Part shown: positions 47,281 through 57,714 of the stretch, one piece after another | Position numbering within the stretch: the first letter of the stretch is position 1 | Layout of the letters: each line of letters opens with the position of its first letter | Assembly (NCBI GenBank): GCA_009731375.1 | Contig: BJOX01000059.1 | Span: forward strand, 1,058,234-1,122,233 | From: Paulinella micropora | Taxonomy: Eukaryota > Cercozoa > Imbricatea > Euglyphida | Direction of reading: 5' to 3' | DNA: 64,000 nucleotides | Notes under the pieces: generated by a model | Database searches by the model: none | What the model saw: only the letters and a program-made list of their open reading frames with translations | Told to the model about the DNA's origin: nothing | Made by a program: the position numbers and the translations under genes

Positions 47281-48329
47281 CCTGATCCTTGAATACTGAT
47301 TTTGAGTAACCAGGCGGCGGCTTCAAACTTAGTTGGGCCATTTGCCAATACTTACACCCGCCCCCACTGTGCCGCGAGGTCACGTTTACTATAGCTAGGC
47401 GGTTTAACGTGCGGGAGGTAGCGGCCAATGCCATTTGCAATTTGCCAGAACTTGACTCATGATGCAACAGCAAGGTTCAAGCCACAAAGGGCCGCAATGG
47501 AAGACCGGCGCCACGCTGCGGGAAGACCGGCGGCGGGATGGGGAAGCTGAGTACAAGCAATGCGATTTCTACTCAGACTGCGGCGTAGAGGAAAGCGATT
47601 GCGAACTGCAGGACTCCATGGCTGCATGCGCCGCAAGCTGGCTCGCGGAGGGCCGGGTTCCTCAAGTTCTGCTCCAAGGAATGCCACGAAGGATTGCATC
47701 ACATGATCAACAAAGGCGCCCCCGCTCTGCCTGCGGCTGCCAACTACCAAGTAATACACTTGGATTAGGGCACTGTTTTTGAAATATGTCATATTTTTTG
47801 AAAATACTTTTTTCATTAAATTGATCATTTTGTTTCGAGTCATTGTTTTAATTTTAATTTGTCTGAACGTTTTCGTTCCTCCGGACCGGTTCAAGACTTT
47901 CCTTCTCGTTTCCACCGCTATTTGTAGTGTTTTGGATGACATCAGTTCCGGAAAATATGTCATAAAAATCACCTGCTTGAGCTAAACTTTCAAAATTGCA
48001 AGGCTCGCGGCACTGTTTACGTTTTTCGATGCCTGAAACAGTAAAACTAGTGAAACTGCTTTCATGACGTTTCAACTTTTTCACGTCTACCCCGGTTAAA
48101 ACAGAAAATTTTTATACATTACAGATATTTTTTTTACCCCTAAATAACCGTACGTTGGCAGGTCCAAGTATACTAGCTATAGACGGGCGATCCCCTGTCA
48201 TATTCTCGTTTGATCGCAAATCGGGTCCAAAAATGACAAGCCACTGTCCGTGAAGTTCGCAGTGTCAGTGACTTGGAAAAATATTTGTCTGCACTGGACT
48301 TTATCTTTTTGTAATTTCGGAGCCTCCTT
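47281..48329. other. Spacer with a weak Cys-containing open fragment
   Basis: At 47650-47772 one plus-strand frame reads GFLKFCSKECHEGLHHMI, which looks like the end of a small zinc-binding module, but no start, partner cysteines or splice sites can be fixed. The rest is non-coding. Confidence 0.3.
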
Positions 48330-48577
48330 CTTAGGTCTGCCTGCCTGCCTGCCTGTCTGTCTGTCTTGTCTGTCTTGTCTGTCTGGTCTGTCTGTCTGTC
48401 TTGTCTGTCTTGTCTGTCTGTCTAGCTGGCTGGCTGTGTGTGTGAGTGTGTGTGTGTGTACATGTGTGTGTGTGTGTGTGTGTGTCTGTCTGTCTGTCTA
48501 GATCTTTCTGTCTGTCTGTCTTAACTTGTCTTTATGTATGTTTAAGATGCCGAGATTCAAATAGACAAGTCTGTCTG

Positions 48578-48624
<47 letters not shown>

Positions 48625-48724
48625 GATAGATAGATAGCTAGCTAGATAGATGAGATATCGACTTATGTCAGAAAAAAGGAGCTTCTGATTTCGTCAACCA
48701 AGGAAGTCTGTAAAGTATTGACCC

Positions 48725-48769
<45 letters not shown>

Positions 48770-48857
48770 GTAGATAGATAGATAGATAGATAGATAGTTA
48801 GATAGTTAGATAGATAGATAGATAGATAGATAAATAGATAAATAGATAAATAGATAA

Positions 48858-48903
<46 letters not shown>

Positions 48904-49042
48904 GGATGGATAGATACATGCATGCATACATACATACATACATACATACATTCATACATACATACATACATACATACATACATACATACATACATACATA
49001 CATGCATACATACATACATACATACATACATACATACATACA

Positions 49043-49094
<52 letters not shown>

Positions 49095-49249
49095 TCACGT
49101 ACGTATGTCGTACATACATACATTCATACATACATACATACATACATACATACATACATGCACACTTAAATACATACATACGTACATACACACATACATA
49201 CATAAATACATACATACATGCATACATACATGCATACATACATGCATGC

Positions 49250-49336
<87 letters not shown>

Positions 49337-49422
49337 TACGTACAGACACACACACACACACATACATACATACATACATACATACATGGAGACATAGAGA
49401 CATACATACATACATGCATACA

Positions 49423-49453
<31 letters not shown>

Positions 49454-49885
49454 GTACATATATACATACGTACATACATACATACATACATACATACATA
49501 CAGACATAAATACATACACACATACATACATACATACATACATTCATACATACATTCATACATACATTCATACATACATACATACATGCATACACATACA
49601 TACATACATACATACATACATACATACATACGTACATACGTACATACATACATACATACATTCATACATTCATACATGCATGCATACATACATACATACA
49701 TACATGCATGCATACATACATACATACATACATACATACATACAAGCATACATACATACATACATACATACATAAATACATACATACATATACATACATA
49801 CATATACATACATACATACATACACATACACACATACATACACACATACACATACATACATACATACATACATACATACATACAT
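48330..49885. repeat. CTGT, GT, CT, GATA and ATAC microsatellites
   Basis: (CTGT)n 48340-48430, (GT)n 48432-48485, (CT)n 48586-48621, (GATA)n 48724-48915, then ATAC/GTAC tetranucleotides to 49885 with an inner GATA tract 49250-49335. All long frames here are repeat translations. Confidence 0.97.
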
Positions 49886-49946
49886 AAGTAGCATAGGGGG
49901 CCACTTGGGCACAGATGTTTAGTGCAGTTTCATCACACAAACCACA

Positions 49947-50158
49947 CTAAGAGCCGATATTTATTATTTCGGCTACCTATTCTCTCTAAGTTCAAAACAA
50001 TAATTTCATTCAAATCTCTCTTATTACGAATTTCTCTCTGGACTACTTTACACAAAAAGCGAAAGACCAACTCCAGAACTTAGAAGGTGTGAAATTGTCC
50101 TGAGCCACTAGGTGTCGGAAAAACTAAGAGCCGTTATTTAGTTTTAAGGCTACCTATT
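49947..50158. repeat. Duplicated AGCC...GGCT hairpin at provirus left end
   Basis: Two copies 177 bp apart (49947-49981, 50124-50158) begin CTAAGAGCCG and end GGCTACCTATT. Each can pair AGCC with GGCT over an AT-rich loop. They may be part of a terminal repeat of the virus. Confidence 0.65.
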
Positions 50159-50204
50159 TATAACTAATACAGACAGACAAAAGAAAGAAAAACTGCTATC
50201 AATT

Positions 50205-50248
50205 GATATTTGAAAGCCGACTGCTACGCTTGTCGTTTTCAAACATCG
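50205..50248 (+). repeat. Intergenic hairpin H1 (GATATTT ... AAACATCG)
   Basis: Begins GATATTTGAAA and ends TTTTCAAACATCG. TTTGAAA pairs with TTTCAAA and CGAC pairs with GTCG inside. Confidence 0.7.
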
Positions 50249-50299
50249 TTTTAAAAAAATTTAATTCCATTTAAGTGTAAGGACATAATAAGACATATT

Positions 50300-50670
50300 C
50301 CATTGACTTTGTAAGCGAGAAGGAGAACTAATAAGACAAACGGCAAACTGTGTCAATAAGAGAATTGAAGGACGTACAATAAGGCAGTGGAAAGAAGATA
50401 ACAAAGAAGATAGGAAACAAAAAGACAAAATTTATAATGAAATTAACAAAGAAAGAATATCAAAACAGGAAAAAAATACAAACAAAAACTCAAAGAGTTT
50501 TTCAAGGAATACAACAGACAATACAATAAAGACAATAAAGACAATAAAGAAAAAATACAAGAAAACAGAGCAAAATTAATTGAGTGCGAATGTGGAGTTA
50601 TGATTTCAAATCCTCATTTGAAACGACATACAAGGACTGATAAACATAAAATAATTATGGAAAAAGTTAG
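50300..50670 (+). pseudogene. GIY-YIG endonuclease, C-terminal half, copy 1
   Basis: A plus-strand frame contains REGELIRQTANCVNKRIEGRT, the conserved segment that follows the catalytic part in virus GIY-YIG homing endonucleases. A Lys/Asn/Glu-rich coil comes next, then after a frame change a C-terminal finger IECECGVMISN ... HLKRHTRTDKH. The GIY-YIG catalytic half is absent and a frameshift lies just upstream. It is a remnant of a selfish endonuclease gene. Confidence 0.65.
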
Positions 50671-50748
50671 TTTAAATATATTCGGTTTTAAAGGTCTAAC
50701 TTTTCAACTCTCTTTTTAAGACGAGAAGAAGTTCTTATATTATTGCTG

Positions 50749-51676
50749 TCAATACTTTCTCTTTTTAGTTGTTCTTTCGTTTTTTTTCTCTTTAGTAATT
50801 TGTTTAACTTTATCGGCTAACTGCTCCTTCAGTTCTTCTTCTTCAGGTTGATCTCTAATATTAGTTTTTAATAATTTATCAGGACTAACTAAATCTTCCT
50901 CTGATAGCACAATCTTATAGCCCTTACGGCCCTTAAGCTTAAATATAGTTTTACTAAATTGCTTGTCGCCTTTAGAAAAAATAGTTCTTTGGAGTTCCTT
51001 TTTTACCCTTGTGTTTACTAAGAATTCATTAATTAAAGGATTTCTGTATATTTCCTGGGTGTTTTTTTCAGTCCCTTCATAAACATTAATAGGAACTGCT
51101 TTTCTTGTTGTATGATACGTTTTATTATAAGCATCAACAACCTCATGAATAATCGGCACCCATTGAAAATTTTCATTAAATTCCAATATTAAATTTAATT
51201 CATTCCGTATTGTTCTAATAAATCTATCTATTATTCCCATTGTTCTGTGATCGCCTACTTGAACCGGTCTGTGCTCAATATTGTTTTGTCTAAAATATTC
51301 AGCCACTTGACCCTTAAACTCACCGCCATTATGTGAAGTAATACTTTTAGGGACTTCTTTCGTAAATATTTTTTTTAATCTTTCCAAAACATAACCTGTA
51401 GTTTTATTTTAAATTAGTTCAATCCACCCACGACGGCTATAGACATCAATAGCTACTAGTCCGAAATTATAGTTTGCATTACCTTTCTTTGTTGCAACCT
51501 TTGACATATCCATTAAGTCAATAAGAACTCGGCTTAGTGGTTTAGCCTCGGGGGCAGTTACTGTGTTCCATATCTTATTGCTTGTGTATTTCAATTGCTT
51601 CTTCAAGTTTTTCTTTCCGCTCTGTCTGCTCAGGAGTTTCTTGTTGTTGTTGCTGATTTGTGTGCTTATTATCCAT
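50749..51676 (-). pseudogene. Retroviral-type (rve) integrase of the provirus, broken
   Basis: Integrase that would insert the virus genome. From the ATG at 51676 a short leader (starts MDNKHTNQQQQQ) loses frame near 51600. The frame then runs 51606-51409 (VLIDLMDMSK with the first Asp, then AIDVYSRRGW), meets a TAA, and continues in the same frame to 50749. The second catalytic position reads SHNGGEF, where DNG is normal (Asp to His). The third lies in GIIDRFIRTIR, where Glu is usual in rve integrases. A basic C-terminal tail ends TKKRKY. The stop, the frameshift and the missing Asp argue that it is inactive. Its leader shares a 55-base upstream hairpin with the fibre gene. Confidence 0.8.
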
Positions 51677-51677
51677 T

Positions 51678-51731
51678 GATATTTTAGAATTTTGTTTCGT
51701 GCTCCGCACTCTCACTTATTCTAAAACATCG
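51678..51731 (-). promoter_or_regulatory. Upstream hairpin P1 of the integrase gene
   Basis: Nearly the same 54-55 bases, in gene orientation, precede the fibre gene (52435-52489). Both start CGATGTTTTAGAATAAG and end TTCTAAAATATC, then one A, then ATG. The ends pair (TTTTAGAAT with ATTCTAAAA). It may be a promoter or an RNA leader. Confidence 0.75.
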
Positions 51732-51762
51732 TTTTTTCTTTTTATTTTTATTTAATCGCAGA

Positions 51763-51798
51763 CGATGTTTGTTGAAGACGTAGTCTGAAACAAATATC
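51763..51798 (-). terminator. Intergenic hairpin H2 at the end of the charged gene
   Basis: In gene orientation it starts at the TGA stop of the gene at 51797 (TGATATTTGTTTCAGAC) and ends AACAAACATCG. Stems are TTTGTT/AACAAA and AGAC/GTCT. The 36 bases recur exactly at 57590-57625. A terminator role is inferred from position. Confidence 0.55.
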
Positions 51799-52315
51799 AA
51801 AATTTTAAGAAACATTTTTCAATATCATTATTTTTTTCTTTCTTGCTTGGCTTCTCTGCTTGATTACAAACATTAACAGATATGTTTGATTTTTTACCTC
51901 TCCCCTTTTTGGGCTTTGGTTTCTCATCACTTTCTTCACTTTCGCTTTCGCTCTCATCAGGTTCAGGCTCAGGCACAGGCTTTTTACTTACTTTCTTCTT
52001 TGCTTCCGCTTTCTTTCTTCTTATTTTCATCTTAGCCATCTTTTCTGCAATGATATCAGTAAAATCACATTCTTCATCGCTCTCACTGCTTTCTTCTGGT
52101 GTATCATCTTGGTCTTTTCCATTAATAATATCATTAGCAACACTCATTTCGGCCATGCGGTTTATCTTTTCCTCCATCTCTTCATCATCGCCTACATAAG
52201 CATTGCTACACTTTGCTAATTTCTCTTTCGCTATTTCAATCTTTTGTTGCTTTTTGCTCTTGATACTTTCCACAGCCTTACCCCAGTTCTTACGACTTGC
52301 TTCTGGAGACGGCAT
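51797..52315 (-). CDS. Charged Lys/Glu-rich protein, function unknown
   Basis: 172 residues from the ATG at 52315. The N-terminal 60 residues form a likely helix (SIKSKKQQKIEIAKEKLAKC). The rest alternates acidic Ser/Glu blocks (PEPEPDESESESEESDE) with basic blocks (KPKPKKGRGKK), which suits a nucleic-acid-associated or disordered virion protein. It lies between the integrase and the divergent fibre gene and appears unbroken. No family recognised. Confidence 0.65.
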   Translation of the reverse strand: MPSPEASRKNWGKAVESIKSKKQQKIEIAKEKLAKCSNAYVGDDEEMEEKINRMAEMSVANDIINGKDQDDTPEESSESDEECDFTDIIAEKMAKMKIRRKKAEAKKKVSKKPVPEPEPDESESESEESDEKPKPKKGRGKKSNISVNVCNQAEKPSKKEKNNDIEKCFLKF

Positions 52316-52368
52316 TTATACTAAGATGATTATATTTTAGTATTTTTTAAATAAATAAATAATTGATT

Positions 52369-52405
52369 GATATTTTGTTCTGACTGCCGTCATCACAAAA
52401 CATCG
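52369..52405 (+). repeat. Intergenic hairpin H3
   Basis: Starts GATATTTTGTTCTGAC and ends GTCATCACAAAACATCG. Stems are TTTTGT/ACAAAA and TGAC/GTCA. It lies between the divergent charged and fibre genes. Confidence 0.7.
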
Positions 52406-52434
52406 TTTCCGATTAATTTTTTCTTAAATTTTTC

Positions 52435-52489
52435 CGATGTTTTAGAATAAGCGAGAGTGCGACAGCACGAAGCACAATTCTAAAATATC
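52435..52489 (+). promoter_or_regulatory. Upstream hairpin P2 of the fibre gene
   Basis: Second copy of the integrase leader hairpin, ending one base before the ATG at 52491. Confidence 0.75.
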
Positions 52490-52490
52490 A

Positions 52491-55400
52491 ATGTCGCAAT
52501 ATAAATCATTACTCTGCTTGTCAGAAATCGCGACAGATAGCCTTTCAATCGCCAACCTTGACCTAACCAATACCAACATAGTGGGTTTAAACACTGACAG
52601 AGTGCCAGAAGATTCCGACCCAATAAATCTTTATTATACTGATGCGCAATTTGACACACGTCTCGCTTTAAAATCAACGACAGACCTAAAAGAAGGGCTT
52701 AATTATTATTGGACTGATAACCGCTTTGATGGTCGGTTCGCTTTGAAATCAACAACTGACCTAAAAGAATGACTTAATTATTATTGGGCTGATAACCGCT
52801 TTGACACACGTCTCGCTTTAAAATCAACATCAGACATCAAAGAAGGAAAAAATTATACTATACAGAGCAACGAGTTAGGGACAACGACGAAGTCAAAGCC
52901 TCAACTCAACACAGAAGCAATACTTCCAATCCGCACCAAACCAGTCTTTATAATTTGATAGACACAAACATATCTGCACCATTGGTCGGTCAATACTTAA
53001 AATATAATGATGTAGATGGTAAATGGAAGAATACCGCCCTCGGTTCAATTGACATACTTTCTGATGTAGTCATAACCGCACCAATAGCCACTAATAGTTA
53101 TCTAACATATAACTCAATAAACTGGGTAAATAAAACCTTTCCAATAAATGTTGCTGAATTCGGCAATATTAATATGGGCGGATATTTGAATATAACAGGA
53201 GTTAATTTGCTAAATACCAAAGATGTTGATAAATGGATATTTGAGCATAATGATAATAATGATAAAGTGTCAGCAGGTGGAAGTATAGATAGCCACAGCG
53301 ATGTGACAATAACTAGCTTCCCATTAGATAACCAACTGCTTATTTATAGCACAGGTCAATCCAGAAATACGACTTCACCCTTTCTGAGATTAGACGGCAC
53401 TGCCAGTATGACTGGAGGAATAAATATGAACAACCAAAACATTACAAATATAAATCAACTAAATGGTAGGGCTATCGCGACTTGGTTATCAGAGCACGAC
53501 TCCAACAACGCGAAAGTGTAAGCAAATGGAAGTATTGATACACATAGTGATGTGATTATAACAACAGCAACAGATAATCAACTGCTTATTTATAGCACAG
53601 GACAATGGCGAAATGTGGCATCGCCCTTTCTTAGATTAGACGGCACCGTCAGTATGACAGGAGCATTAAATATGGGTGGTTATGCTATTTCAGGGGCTTC
53701 TACATATAATGGAATTAATCTCACCACTCTTGCAGTTGATGGTTCGGTGGTTAAACTAACAGGAGACCAAACCATAGCAGGAACCAAAACATTCAGCAAC
53801 ATAATAAATGCTAGTGCGGGTATTGATATGAAAAGCCAAAGCATAACAAATGTTAATCTTGTTGATGGTGTGGATGTTTCTGTTCTTGATACTTCTGTGG
53901 TTAAATTAACAGGAGACCAAACCATAGCAGGCAATAAAAAATTTACATCAGTTTTAGAAGTAAGTGGTTCATCAAATCCTGCTTCTTTTGACGGTATCGG
54001 CATCGCCTTTGATACAAAAATAGGAATGATTGCAGCACAGAAAACAGCAACAACGACCTTTTATCCGATACAAATAACTGGTTCGTATGTAGAGTTATAT
54101 TCAGGTAATTAAAGTTTAATTATAACTGCAACTGGAACAACATTAAGTTTGAACAACAACAGAATAACAAACTTAGCCACACCATCAGCAACAACGGACG
54201 GAGCAAACAAAAGTTATGTGGATACATTAGACATACAAAATGTAAAACTAACAACAGACCAAACCATAACAGGAAGTAAAACATTTAATGGTGCGAGCAC
54301 TACGATAAAATATCTAACTTCAACACAAACGGCTGATTTTAATAATCAAGTTATCATTAATGGTGGAAATATAACATATAATGGGGCGAGGATATTAAAC
54401 CAAAATGGAGGAGATATATTCTTTTCACAGACATCAGGTGATTATCAATATTTCTTATTTACTCTAAATACTGCTACAAGTGGAACCGCGAACCAAAGAG
54501 GTTATGTATTCACGAATGTAGCATTTGATGTAAAAGGAGCAGGTCTTTATATTTCAAAACTTTTGGATAATAAAAGTGCTTCATCTGACATTGTCCGTTT
54601 TAACAATGCTGGTGGTATGCGGTTTTATGGGGACTTAGATATGAACTCAAACAACATAACAAGTGCTGGAACAATAACGGGAACATCAATTACTTCAACT
54701 GCTGGCATGACTACAACAACATTAACAACGAGTGATAAAATAACAACAGCACTAGGCAAACCGATAATCATAGGCAGAACAACGAAAGGAGTAGGAGTAA
54801 CTGGTGGCTTAGAATTATATGGAACAGAAGGAAATGCGAATGGACCACATATTCAAGCATTCGTTCATACATCAGTTTATCCCACATTCCAATTATTGAA
54901 TTATAGTCAGGACAATATTGCTTTAAGTTTTGATAGTTATTGGGAGGGGGGTGGCTGGAAATCAAGCAACCTAAACTCCAACTTTCAAATATACAAGATA
55001 AGCAACAAACTCGATTTTAACTACAAATCAGGAGTATCACTTGGAGGAGCCATAGCATTTAGCGAGGCGATGAACATAAGCAATACAGGGGCAATAACCG
55101 CAAATGCTGGCATATCTGTTGCTAATAGCACGGCAGATATAAGAGGAGAAGCAAGAAGTGGGTCTCATGCTACACCAGTCGGGTTATATGTCACAGCCAA
55201 TCTTGGAGCATCTTCTGCCGGTGTTGAATTCAGACACAGCAACGGGACACAGGGAGTTGGTTTTGGTTATAATTCAATATATGCTACGGGAAGCAATACC
55301 AATCAAGACTTAAATTTTTATGCGAGGGGAAGTGGAGTTATCTATGCTCAGAGTGCTATAAGTTATTCTTCAACATTAACTCTTCCAACAACATCTAGCG

Positions 55401-55981
55401 GTTCTTTAACAATAAGACAAAGGCCGAGTTATACTTACGACCCGCAAATATATATGAAATCAGGAGGATATTCAAATTATGGAGTAATCTGTGCATCTAG
55501 TGGAATTCTCCATGCTTGGACTACTTCAAACTCTACGGGTGAGCCTTCTGGCAGTTATAATTATGTTCCACTTAATGGTGCTTGGACAAACTCATCTGAC
55601 AGGAGGCTAAAATCAGATATAAAAACATTAGACTGCGGGGATTGTTGTGAAAAATTAATGAAAATAAACTGCTGTTCGTATTATTGGAAAACGGACAAAA
55701 AGAAAGAACAAAAGAACCACGGATTTATTGCCGACGAGGTTAAAAAAATATTTCCTGAATTTGTATCTGAAAGCGGAATAAAAGCGGACGATGGAGATGG
55801 CAACCTTGAAGGCATAACATATACAGACTTTATACCAATATTAGTCAGTGCTTTTCAACACATGGCGGAAAAGGTAGTTAATTTAGAAAAAGAAAATAAA
55901 CTTTTACTCAATATACTACAAGACCAAACCAACCAATTAGCAGAAATACAAGCAGTCGTTTTTTCAAATGTCAAACAATAA
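52491..55981 (+). pseudogene. Fibre protein with C-terminal S74 chaperone/peptidase, interrupted
   Basis: About 1160 codons from the ATG at 52491. The N-terminal part has repeated units (DLKEG then NYYWTDNRFD), as in phage and giant-virus fibres. The middle has repeated beta-rich units (TGDQTIAGTKTF and TGDQTIAGNKKF; LLIYSTGQ occurs twice). The end is a Peptidase S74 intramolecular chaperone: SDRRLKSDIKTL, with the Ser and Lys of the self-cutting site, then HGFIADEVKKIFPEFV and a terminal coiled coil. Such proteins form trimeric fibres that bind the host surface. Breaks: TGA at 52770, a one-base frameshift near 52850, TAA at 53519 and TAA at 54110. At the first two stops the repeated sister units show the original codons were sense. 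Confidence 0.85.
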
Positions 55982-56329
55982 TACAACTAGACTTCACAGA
56001 CCACCGCCTATTATGGATATGGATAGCGAACTAACTCCCGAATTCAAGTCTCGTGTTCTTGAAGTAGAACTAAAGACTGAGGAAAAAAAAGTAGAGCACG
56101 AATTGAAAGATAACTGGAATTGTTGTTGTATAAAAAACAGACCGACCGACAGCCGACTTATTAATACTTATTTCAAATCGGTATCATTATTGCCATTATA
56201 ACCCTTTGTATCGTGAGGCTATCTGAAAAGAACTTACCTTGTGAGGTTGCTAACAATTATGTCGGAATTTTAACACTATTGATCGGTATATGCCTTCCAT
56301 CACCAAGTTCTGGTGGTGGTAAAAAGTAA
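55968..56329 (+). pseudogene. Small two-TM protein, one frameshift
   Basis: Starts at an ATG overlapping the fibre end by 14 bases. The N-terminus is Pro-rich and charged, followed by a CCC motif (NWNCCCIKNRP). Near 56160 the first frame runs to a stop, while a neighbouring frame continues as a membrane protein (IGIIIAIITLCIV, then YVGILTLLIGICLPSPSS) ending GGGKK at 56329. It is probably a virion or fibre-base membrane protein. Function unknown. Confidence 0.55.
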
Positions 56330-56344
56330 ATTAAAGACCAAAAG

Positions 56345-56782
56345 CAGATAATCCGACCATATTGTCATAGTGGGTTTCAGATTTAAGATGTCTAGATAAA
56401 CTACCGATTCTTAAAAATTTACTGCATTTGCAAGTAATTTTTTCTGAACTAAATATTCTGTGTTTTAGGTTTGTATCATCTCTATTTTGTTCTCTATATT
56501 CTCTCTGTTTTCTGTTTATCTCGTCTCTATTTTGTTCTCTGTATTCTTTCCATTTTTGTAGTAGTTGTTCTTTGTTTTGTGTTAAGTATTTTTCCGGTAT
56601 TCTGCTACTTGTTCTTTGTTTTGTTCTATATATTCTTTTTGAGTTCTTCCTGCAATTAGTTTATTAACACAATTACTATTTCTAATACATTCGCCTTCTC
56701 GTTTTCTCAATTGATTTACATTTTCACACGGATAATCTTCAATCAATTCAACAAAGGCATCCGTCCGTCCATCCAACGACAC
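56345..56782 (-). pseudogene. GIY-YIG endonuclease, C-terminal half, copy 2
   Basis: On the minus strand, 56782-56582 encodes YPCENVNQLRKREGEC, then CVNKLIAGRTQKEY, the segment after the catalytic domain. A frame change leads to repeated EYREQNRD units and then a C-terminal finger ITCKCSKFLRIGSLSRHLKS. The catalytic half is missing. Confidence 0.65.
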
Positions 56783-56787
56783 CTAAA

Positions 56788-57021
56788 TTATAACTGAGGT
56801 TTGAAATGTTTGCTATTACTATCTGCAAATGTGCCAATAATTCCAATTCTGTCCATATAAAGAATTCTGGTTTTGGTTTCCGTCTGTTCGTTCGTATAAT
56901 GAATAAACTTAACATTCATTTTGGTTGGTGTGAATGACATTTGAATATTTTTATTAAATGTTTTGCTCCCCACAAAATCATTGCTTAGAAAAACAATCTT
57001 TTGGTATTTATAGTCAGCCAT
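56788..57021 (-). CDS. Small protein of unknown function (77 aa)
   Basis: ATG at 57021. Mixed composition (NIQMSFTPTKMNVKFIHYTN), no TM. Its stop lies just before the GIY-YIG remnant. Its ATG overlaps, in the word CATG, the ATG of the plus-strand frame at 57020, so at least one of the two may not be used. It may also be the start of a longer gene invaded by the endonuclease. Confidence 0.45.
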   Translation of the reverse strand: MADYKYQKIVFLSNDFVGSKTFNKNIQMSFTPTKMNVKFIHYTNEQTETKTRILYMDRIGIIGTFADSNSKHFKPQL

Positions 57022-57277
57022 GATTATATTACTGATGATAAACTTTTTAATAACAAAAATATTTTCGCGAACTGCCTGCGACTTTTACTCACGGGTCAAT
57101 AATTCAAAAAAGGATTACTGTAAATGGTGCATTCATCAGGGGATGCAAAACAAATTCAAATGTATTTACAAATCTCAAAGCGACTGGTGCGTGGGGTGGG
57201 ACGATGCTATCCCTTTAATATGTTCAAATGATGCTTTTTGGTATGAATCCCACTTATATGAATGTGATAATTTATGA
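57020..57277 (+). CDS. Small Cys-rich protein, unknown
   Basis: 85 residues. A hydrophobic start (MIILLMINFLITKIF) that could be a signal or anchor is followed by a segment with about eight cysteines (DYCKWCIHQG, KFKCIYKSQSDWCVGWDD). This suits a small exported or membrane-attached protein. No family recognised. Confidence 0.45.
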   Translation: MIILLMINFLITKIFSRTACDFYSRVNNSKKDYCKWCIHQGMQNKFKCIYKSQSDWCVGWDDAIPLICSNDAFWYESHLYECDNL

Positions 57278-57310
57278 TTTAAAGATAGCGAGAATAAACG
57301 ATATAAAAGG

Positions 57311-57517
57311 ATGCCAGATTATAAACAAGGTAAAATATATGCTATTAGGTCATATCAAACGGATCAGGTGTATATCGGTTCAACCGCTCAACCATTGTAT
57401 AAACGATTGTATGCTCACAAATTGTATTACAAACTATGGAAGAATGGAAAATATCATTATATTTCTTCTTTTGAAATCGTCAAATATGACGATGACAATA
57501 TACATTTAAAGTATTAA
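57311..57517 (+). pseudogene. GIY-YIG endonuclease, N-terminal half, copy 3
   Basis: Starts MPDYKQGKIYAIRSYQTDQVYIGSTAQ at 57311. KIYAIRS is the GIY-like strand and VYIGST the YIG. It ends after YDDDNI, where homologues continue to the ...YPC...REGE segment. Only the catalytic half is present. Confidence 0.75.
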
Positions 57518-57589
57518 AAAGCGATGCGGGTGAATTAGATACTGATAATTTAGCGGGAAGAATTGTTGTATGCCTAGAGTTTTCAGGAT

Positions 57590-57625
57590 GATATTTGTTT
57601 CAGACTACGTCTTCAACAAACATCG
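57590..57625 (+). terminator. Intergenic hairpin H4
   Basis: Identical over 36 bases to the reverse complement of H2 (51763-51798). It lies between the GIY-YIG fragment and the ATPase gene. It may be a terminator or recombination site; the role is inferred. Confidence 0.55.
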
Positions 57626-57714
57626 ACAACCATTAAAGTAAAAAATAAGGTAAAATATATATTGAACCACACAAGTACGAAGTGGCGAAGCAAGCGGAGA
57701 CCGAAGGTCGTAGC

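Noticed and set aside
49900-50250. Terminal inverted repeat of the provirus
   Set aside because: The right end is outside the window, so no inverted repeat can be demonstrated. Only local hairpins are reported.
56428-56667. Plus-strand Phe/Leu/Cys-rich frames resembling a membrane protein
   Set aside because: They are the antisense of the minus-strand GIY-YIG remnant with its repeated EYREQNRD units.
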